Below, piece after piece: positions 6,358 through 10,006 of a stretch of DNA of 10,006 nucleotides. Under the pieces are notes generated by a model, which was not told where the DNA came from, did not search any database, and was given only the letters and a program-made list of their open reading frames with translations. Position numbers and translations under genes: made by a program. Numbering within the stretch: the stretch's first letter is position 1; each line of letters begins with the position of its first letter. This DNA comes from Burkholderiaceae bacterium. Its GTDB lineage: Bacteria > Pseudomonadota > Gammaproteobacteria > Burkholderiales > Burkholderiaceae. The stretch lies in assembly GCA_021166835.1 (NCBI GenBank), contig JAJPEN010000041.1:1-10006 (forward strand). The letters are read 5' to 3'.

Positions 6358-6761
6358 CGCTCGTCAGCCTCGCCGGCGGCGCGAGGCTGTGCCGCGCTGC
6401 GCTGCGCCTGTGCGCGCAGCAGTGCGGCCGCGACGATCGCCTGCGCATCGACAGCGGCCGCGGCGGGTTTCGCGGCTTCGCGCGCGAGCCGCTCGCCGCG
6501 TCGCGCACGTCGTGCACGCGCCCGCATCGCCGCTTCGCGGCCAAGCGGCGCCGGCGGCTGCGCGACGACGAGCGTGATGCAGTCGACCGGGCAGGGCGGC
6601 ACGCACAGCTCGCAGCCGATGCAGGCGGCGTCGATCACTGTGTGCATGCGTTGCGGGGCGCCGATGATCGCATCGAACGGACAGGCGTCGATGCAGCGGG
6701 TGCAGCCGATGCAGCGCTGCGGGTCGATGCGCGCGATGCGCAGGGCGTTGCGCGCGCTCAC
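6354..6761 (-). CDS. RnfB-like 2x[4Fe-4S] ferredoxin lacking the N-terminal domain
   Basis: This 135-residue electron carrier has two ferredoxin motifs. Cys17, 20, 23 and 27 lie in [12 protein letters not shown], and Cys47, 50, 53 and 57 in [12 protein letters not shown]. The segment [15 protein letters not shown] between them is diagnostic of RnfB/RsxB. RnfB proteins normally begin with a transmembrane helix or a separate Cys-rich domain (CxxCGxxxCxxYA type) before these clusters. Here both are absent, and the protein starts just before the first cluster. The tail (about 70-135) is a basic Ala/Arg-rich helix, as in betaproteobacterial RnfB-like proteins. The GTG at 6759-6761 is supported by AAGGTGG a few bases upstream and by a GTGA overlap with the phaZ stop; the preceding bases encode the phaZ C-terminus, so no longer form is possible without overlap. 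Probably soluble; its redox partner is unknown. Confidence 0.85.
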   Translation of the reverse strand: MSARNALRIARIDPQRCIGCTRCIDACPFDAIIGAPQRMHTVIDAACIGCELCVPPCPVDCITLVVAQPPAPLGREAAMRARARRARRGERLAREAAKPAAAAVDAQAIVAAALLRAQAQRSAAQPRAAGEADER

Positions 6762-8032
6762 GCCACCTTGCGCAGCGGCAGGGCCGCCCGATGCGAGGCG
6801 ATGAACTCGCGCACTTCCGGGTAGACGCGCTCGCGCCAGCGCCGGCCGCTGAAGATGCCGTAGTGTCCGGCGCCCTCGACGGTGAGGTGCCGCTTCTGCG
6901 CGTGCGGCAGCGACGAGCAGAGGTCGTGCGCGGCCTGCGTCTGCCCGGCGCCGGAGATGTCGTCCAGCTCGCCTTCGATCGTGAACAGCGCGACGTTGCG
7001 GATCTTCGACGGATCGACGCGGCACAGCGCGCCTTCGAAGCGCGCGTTCCACGTGCCCCTGGGCAGCGCGTGCTCCTGGAACACCGTGTGGATCGTGTCG
7101 AGGTAGTACTCGGCGGGCATGTCGAGCACCGCGTTGTACTCGTCGTAGAAGCGCCGGTGCGCGGCGGCGTCGCCGAGGTCGCCCTTGACCAGGCTCAGGT
7201 AGAACTCCCAGTGCGAGTGCATGTGCCGGTCGGCGTTCATCGAGATGAAGCCGGCGTGCTGCAGGAAGCCGGGGTAGACGCGCCGCCCGGCGCCCGGGTA
7301 GCGCGCCGGAACGCGGTAGATGACGTTGCGCTCGAACCAGTCGTGGCTGTGCGTCTGCGCGAGCGTGTTCACTTCGGTGGGACAGCGGCGCGTATCGATC
7401 GGACCGCCCATCATCGTCATCGTGCGCGGCAGATGCGGATCGTCGATCGACGCCATCAGCGAGATGGCCGCGAGCACCGGCACGGTCGGCTGGCACACCG
7501 ACAGCACGTGCACGTCGGGGCCCAGGTGTCGCAGGAACTGCACCGCGTAGGCGATGTAGTCGTCGAGATGGAACGGACCCTGCGACATCGGAACCATCCG
7601 CGCGTCGGTCCAGTCGGTGATGTAGACGACGTGGTCGGCCACCAGCGTTCGAACGGTGTCGCGCAGCAGCGTGGCGTGGTGTCCGGAGAGCGGTGCGAAC
7701 ACCAGCACGACCGGATCGCGGCCGCGATGCGCGAGCGCGCGCGGCAGGCGCCGCTCGAACTTCAGTAGCCGGCAGAACGGCAGCTCGATCGCCACGCTCT
7801 CGACGACCGGAACTTCGCGCCCTTCGATCTTCGTGGACGTGATGGCGAACTCGGGCTTCTCGTACTCCTTTCCAAGGCGGTGAACCAGCTCCAGCCCCGC
7901 CGAAATCCGTCGGGCGAAGGGCGAGTACGCGAGCGGGCTGTACGGGTTCGTGTAGAGCCGGCTCATCGAGTCGGCCCAGTTTGACAGTGGATTCAGGAAA
8001 GCGCGTTGCGCTTCACGGATGTCGTAGAGCAT
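6758..8032 (-). CDS. phaZ: Intracellular polyhydroxybutyrate depolymerase
   Basis: This enzyme hydrolyses or thiolyses stored PHB inside the cell to 3-hydroxybutyrate units. The 424-residue length and near-continuous similarity to the C. necator PhaZa1 type make the call firm. Recognisable segments are [16 protein letters not shown] at the start, [18 protein letters not shown] (113-130), [12 protein letters not shown] (137-148), [10 protein letters not shown] and [11 protein letters not shown]. In this class the nucleophile is a cysteine: Cys180 in SVCQPTVP. It is completed by Asp357 in [10 protein letters not shown] and His390 in [11 protein letters not shown]. No signal peptide is present, as expected for a granule-associated cytoplasmic enzyme. 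The ATG at 8030-8032 has only a weak ribosome site. It heads a run phaZ-rnfB-nth-DUF1841 joined by overlaps, and a candidate promoter lies 30 bases upstream. Confidence 0.96.
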   Translation of the reverse strand: MLYDIREAQRAFLNPLSNWADSMSRLYTNPYSPLAYSPFARRISAGLELVHRLGKEYEKPEFAITSTKIEGREVPVVESVAIELPFCRLLKFERRLPRALAHRGRDPVVLVFAPLSGHHATLLRDTVRTLVADHVVYITDWTDARMVPMSQGPFHLDDYIAYAVQFLRHLGPDVHVLSVCQPTVPVLAAISLMASIDDPHLPRTMTMMGGPIDTRRCPTEVNTLAQTHSHDWFERNVIYRVPARYPGAGRRVYPGFLQHAGFISMNADRHMHSHWEFYLSLVKGDLGDAAAHRRFYDEYNAVLDMPAEYYLDTIHTVFQEHALPRGTWNARFEGALCRVDPSKIRNVALFTIEGELDDISGAGQTQAAHDLCSSLPHAQKRHLTVEGAGHYGIFSGRRWRERVYPEVREFIASHRAALPLRKVA

Positions 8033-8305
8033 TCGATCGTCCGGTCGAGCCTCGTTGGTCCATTATGCGGATCAGAAATTGCGCTCTGCAACACGCAATA
8101 ACCCCGAGCGCCTGTCACGATTCGATATTGTTGCGTTTTTCCCGCCTTCGGCCGATGGACGGCGCTTGTGCCTTGCGGCGGCGGAGCACCGGGAATACGG
8201 CCGCAGTCCTGCACGCGGGATGCCCGGAGCAGGACGCAGGGTTTTGTTGCGATGCAGCAAGCTAGTTGCGGCGCAGCACCGCGAACCAGCGGGGCGTTGC
8301 GGCAA
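8033..8305. other. Intergenic region upstream of phaZ with TGC-rich dyads
   Basis: This 273-base gap separates fdxA from phaZ and contains no gene I can support. It is rich in TTGC/GCAA words: TTGC-N5-GCAA at 8079-8091, TTGTTGCG at 8128-8135, and TTGTTGC-GAT-GCAGCAA at 8244-8260 (a stem with one G-U pair). Repressors of PHB granule genes (PhaR) are reported to bind TGC-rich dyads. That makes these reasonable candidate sites, but the link is inferred from the neighbouring phaZ. The 8244-8260 dyad may instead mark the fdxA 3' end. Confidence 0.4.
8062..8091 (-). promoter_or_regulatory. Candidate phaZ promoter with overlapping dyad
   Basis: On the minus strand, TTGCAG (8086-8091) and CATAAT (8062-8067, five of six consensus bases) are spaced 18 bases apart. 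Transcription would begin roughly 22 bases before the phaZ ATG. A TTGC-N5-GCAA dyad at 8079-8091 covers the -35 element, a placement typical of a repressor site. The -35 match is only moderate. Confidence 0.4.
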
Positions 8306-8629
8306 TCAACGCTCGAGGTACTGCAGCTTGTCGGGAACGTCCTTCCACTGTTCCGCCTCGGGCAGCGGCTCCTTCTTGCGCGTGATCGCCGGCCAGTCGC
8401 GGGCGAGTTCCGCGTTCAGCCCGATGTACGACTGCATGCCCGGCGGAACGTCTTCCTCGGCGACGATCGCCTCGACCGGGCATTCGGGAATGCATACTGC
8501 GCAGTCGATGCATTCGTCGGGGTCGATGACCAGCATGTTCGGCCCTTCGCGAAAGCAGTCGACCGGGCACACGTCCACGCAATCGGTGTAGCGGCAGCGG
8601 ATGCAGGATTCGAGGACGACGTGGGTCAT
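8306..8629 (-). CDS. fdxA: 7Fe ferredoxin (FdxA / Azotobacter FdI type)
   Basis: This 107-residue low-potential electron carrier carries one [3Fe-4S] and one [4Fe-4S] cluster. By comparison with Azotobacter vinelandii ferredoxin I, Cys9, Cys17 and Cys50 would bind the 3Fe cluster, and Cys21, Cys40, Cys43 and Cys46 the 4Fe cluster; Cys12 and Cys25 correspond to the free cysteines. Family landmarks are [35 protein letters not shown], the long segment [14 protein letters not shown], and the terminal LQYLER. Length is exactly that of the family. The ATG is at 8627-8629 with no clear Shine-Dalgarno sequence; 50 bases separate it from the LysR stop. Redox partner unknown. Confidence 0.95.
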   Translation of the reverse strand: MTHVVLESCIRCRYTDCVDVCPVDCFREGPNMLVIDPDECIDCAVCIPECPVEAIVAEEDVPPGMQSYIGLNAELARDWPAITRKKEPLPEAEQWKDVPDKLQYLER

Positions 8630-8632
8630 GGC

Positions 8633-8659
8633 GAGTGCGGACGGACAGAGTGCGGACGG
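8633..8659. repeat. Tandem 12-bp repeat in the fdxA leader
   Basis: GAGTGCGGACGG occurs at 8633-8644 and again at 8648-8659 (15-base period), starting four bases before the fdxA ATG on the minus strand. It occupies the place where a ribosome binding site would be expected, and none is seen. It may be a local duplication or a regulatory element. Confidence 0.45.
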
Positions 8660-8679
8660 GCGGATGAGCGATTCGACGA

Positions 8680-9672
8680 TCAGTGTAGCTCGTTCGCTTC
8701 GTCCTCCGCCCCGCTGCGGGGAGCCGCTCGTTTCGTTACGGGCCGATTCGGCCGCTCGGCTTCGTCGAGGCCCGATTCCCGCCGGTAAGCGCGCGACTCG
8801 GCCTCGAGCCAGGCGCGGAAAGCGTGCAGCAACGGGTTCTCCGCCTTGTGCTCCGGATAGATCAGGTAGTACGAGCGGTCGCCGAAATATCGATGATCGA
8901 CGAGCGCGATCAGCAGGCCCTGGCGCAGCTCGTCCTCGATCAGGAAGCGCGGAATCAGCGCCGCGCCCAGTCCGTGGATCGCCGCCTGCGTGAGCATCGA
9001 GAACAGCTCCATGCGCGGCCCGGCCAGATCGTTCGCGACGCGCAGGCCGAGCGAGGCGAACCACGAGCGCCAGGCGTAGGGGCGCGTACCCTGCTGCAGC
9101 AGCGGCAGGGCTTCGAGCTCGCGCGGCTCGATCGATCGACGAGGCGCGATGAGCGCCGGACTCGCCACCGCGAGCAGGCTCTCGCGCATCAGGAAGACGC
9201 CTTCGGTGCCGGGCCAGTTCGATTCGCCCGCGTAGATCGCGGCGTCGAAGTTCGTCTCGTCGAAGAGGAAGGGCCGCGTGCGCGGCGTGAGGTGGATCGT
9301 GACGTCGGGATGCGATTCGGAAAAACCGCGCAGCCGCGGCAGCAGCCAGCGCGTGGCGAAGGTGGGCACGACACCCAGCTCGAGCGCACCGCCGCGCCCG
9401 CCGCCGGACATCGCCGCCAGCGCGTCCTGCTCGATCTCGGCCAGGCGCGCGCCGACCTGCCGGCTGTAGTTCGCGCCCGCCTCGGTGAGCACGACGCCGC
9501 GTCGCGTGCGTTTGAAGAGCTCCAGCCCGAGGAAGGACTCGAGTCCCGCCACCTGGCGGCAGATCGCGCTCTGCGTCACCGACAGTTCGCGCGCCGCTTC
9601 GGTGAAGCTCTGGTGGCGGGCGGCCGCCTCGAAGGCGACGAGCGCGGCGCTCGAGGGAATCTTCCTGCGCAT
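8680..9672 (-). CDS. gcdR: LysR-type regulator, probable GcdR of glutarate catabolism
   Basis: This 330-residue LTTR of the GcvA/GcdR group has an N-terminal winged helix-turn-helix (HTH about 22-41, [20 protein letters not shown]), a linker helix, and a two-lobed effector-binding domain from about 90 to 295. A charged C-terminal extension of about 35 residues goes beyond the usual end. The ATG at 9670-9672 is chosen because LTTRs begin a few residues before this point. The open frame continues to 9789, but those 39 residues overlap the divergent promoter and a TAAAAT -10-like element (9717-9722). Divergence from gcdH is the arrangement known for GcdR regulators, which control gcdH in response to glutarate. 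The LTTR call is certain; the GcdR assignment rests on context and N-terminal resemblance. Confidence 0.88.
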   Translation of the reverse strand: MRRKIPSSAALVAFEAAARHQSFTEAARELSVTQSAICRQVAGLESFLGLELFKRTRRGVVLTEAGANYSRQVGARLAEIEQDALAAMSGGGRGGALELGVVPTFATRWLLPRLRGFSESHPDVTIHLTPRTRPFLFDETNFDAAIYAGESNWPGTEGVFLMRESLLAVASPALIAPRRSIEPRELEALPLLQQGTRPYAWRSWFASLGLRVANDLAGPRMELFSMLTQAAIHGLGAALIPRFLIEDELRQGLLIALVDHRYFGDRSYYLIYPEHKAENPLLHAFRAWLEAESRAYRRESGLDEAERPNRPVTKRAAPRSGAEDEANELH

Positions 9673-9716
9673 CGACGGGCTGGGTTTATGAGTGACCGAA
9701 ACGCACTTCCCCGTGC

Positions 9717-9722
9717 ATTTTA
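9717..9722 (-). promoter_or_regulatory. Candidate -10 element of the LysR gene
   Basis: The minus-strand hexamer TAAAAT lies 45 bases upstream of the chosen LysR start and gives a leader of about 38 bases. No good -35 is present at 17 bases. It stands out in a GC-rich neighbourhood and supports the shorter start. Confidence 0.3.
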
Positions 9723-9724
9723 AT

Positions 9725-9763
9725 CGGTTGTTTACCGGGGCAGCATGTGCGTCAATGACACAT
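9725..9763. promoter_or_regulatory. LysR-type operator in the gcdR-gcdH divergent promoter
   Basis: ATGTG-N9-CACAT at 9745-9763 is a dyad containing the T-N11-A core of LTTR boxes. A second dyad, CGGT-N5-ACCG at 9725-9737, is centred 23 bases away, about two helical turns on the same DNA face. Together they look like paired recognition and activation half-regions in the 131-base gap between the LysR gene and gcdH. Binding by the adjacent regulator is inferred. Confidence 0.5.
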
Positions 9764-9803
9764 CGTGCCTTTCGCCGGCCGCTTTCCATTCCGTGAGACT
9801 TCG

Positions 9804-10006
9804 ATGAAACCCGACCGAACCGCCTTCAAGTGGGACGACCCGCTGCTGCTCGACCAGCAACTGAGCGAAGACGAGCGCATGGTGCGCGAGGCGGCGGCCG
9901 CCTATTGCCAGGAGCGCCTCGCCCCGCGCGTGCTGCAGGCCTTCCGCAGCGAGCAGACCGACCCGGCGATCTTCCGCGAGATGGGCGCGCTCGGCCTGCT
10001 CGGCCC
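9804..10006 (+). CDS. gcdH: Glutaryl-CoA dehydrogenase, N-terminal part (cut by window end)
   Basis: The visible 67 residues are the start of an acyl-CoA dehydrogenase. They closely resemble bacterial Gcd[21 protein letters not shown] (8-27), then an [12 protein letters not shown] helix, [16 protein letters not shown] at the cut. GcdH is a soluble FAD enzyme that oxidatively decarboxylates glutaryl-CoA to crotonyl-CoA in lysine, tryptophan and aromatic degradation, passing electrons to ETF. The ATG at 9804-9806 is preceded by GTGAGA (9793-9798), a modest ribosome site. The catalytic Glu and the FAD and C-terminal domains are outside the window. The divergent LysR gene supports the assignment. 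A CoA-transferase gene often follows gcdH, but that cannot be seen here. Confidence 0.88.
   Translation, partial: MKPDRTAFKWDDPLLLDQQLSEDERMVREAAAAYCQERLAPRVLQAFRSEQTDPAIFREMGALGLLG

Noticed and set aside
5206..6804. 532-codon plus-strand open frame opposite DUF1841, nth and the ferredoxin
   Set aside because: Crosses several real gene boundaries on the opposite strand and has shadow-type composition.
9673..9789. 39-residue N-terminal extension of the LysR protein
   Set aside because: It covers the divergent promoter region and operator dyads and adds residues not found in LTTRs.

Overview
The window is very GC-rich with dense, mostly minus-strand genes. The organism is most likely a betaproteobacterium, probably Burkholderiales or a close relative. 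The main reasons are a thiolase that reads like Cupriavidus necator BktB, an intracellular PHB depolymerase of the PhaZa1 type, an RnfB-like ferredoxin gene next to nth, a DUF1841 gene, and a LysR/gcdH divergon. All of this comes from reading the sequence; no database search was run.

Layout, left to right. Positions 1-229 hold no supportable gene. A pirin gene lies at 230-1105 (minus), followed on the right by a 305-base non-coding stretch with several short dyads. Next comes an apparent two-gene unit on the minus strand: a YpfH-like serine esterase (2629-3309) followed by the beta-ketothiolase gene bktB (1411-2604). Upstream of that is a phosphate-uptake pair, a DUF47 (PhoU-like) accessory protein (4441-5076) and a Pit transporter (3422-4444), coupled by an ATGA overlap.

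A heptad-repeat, G-rich inverted repeat (5163-5283) separates the phosphate pair from the next minus-strand cluster, phaZ - truncated rnfB-like ferredoxin - nth - DUF1841 (8032 down to 5221). In that cluster the first three genes are joined by two consecutive 4-base GTGA overlaps. A candidate promoter with a TTGC-N5-GCAA dyad sits in front of phaZ. Further right are a 7Fe ferredoxin gene (fdxA-like, 8306-8629) and a LysR regulator (8680-9672). The regulator diverges from a plus-strand glutaryl-CoA dehydrogenase gene (gcdH, 9804 to the window end), and a T-N11-A operator-like dyad lies between them.

Functionally, bktB (thiolysis or condensation of 3-ketoacyl-CoAs, feeding PHB/PHBV or beta-oxidation), phaZ (mobilisation of stored PHB) and gcdH (glutarate/lysine/aromatic degradation to crotonyl-CoA) all meet in C4-C5 acyl-CoA metabolism. 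Pit/DUF47, Nth and the ferredoxins are housekeeping. I see no mobile element, CRISPR array, tRNA or rRNA, and no clear new multi-gene system. The most notable points are the RnfB homologue lacking its N-terminal domain, the chained overlaps tying storage-polymer breakdown to DNA repair, and the repeat that appears to have extended the DUF1841 reading frame.
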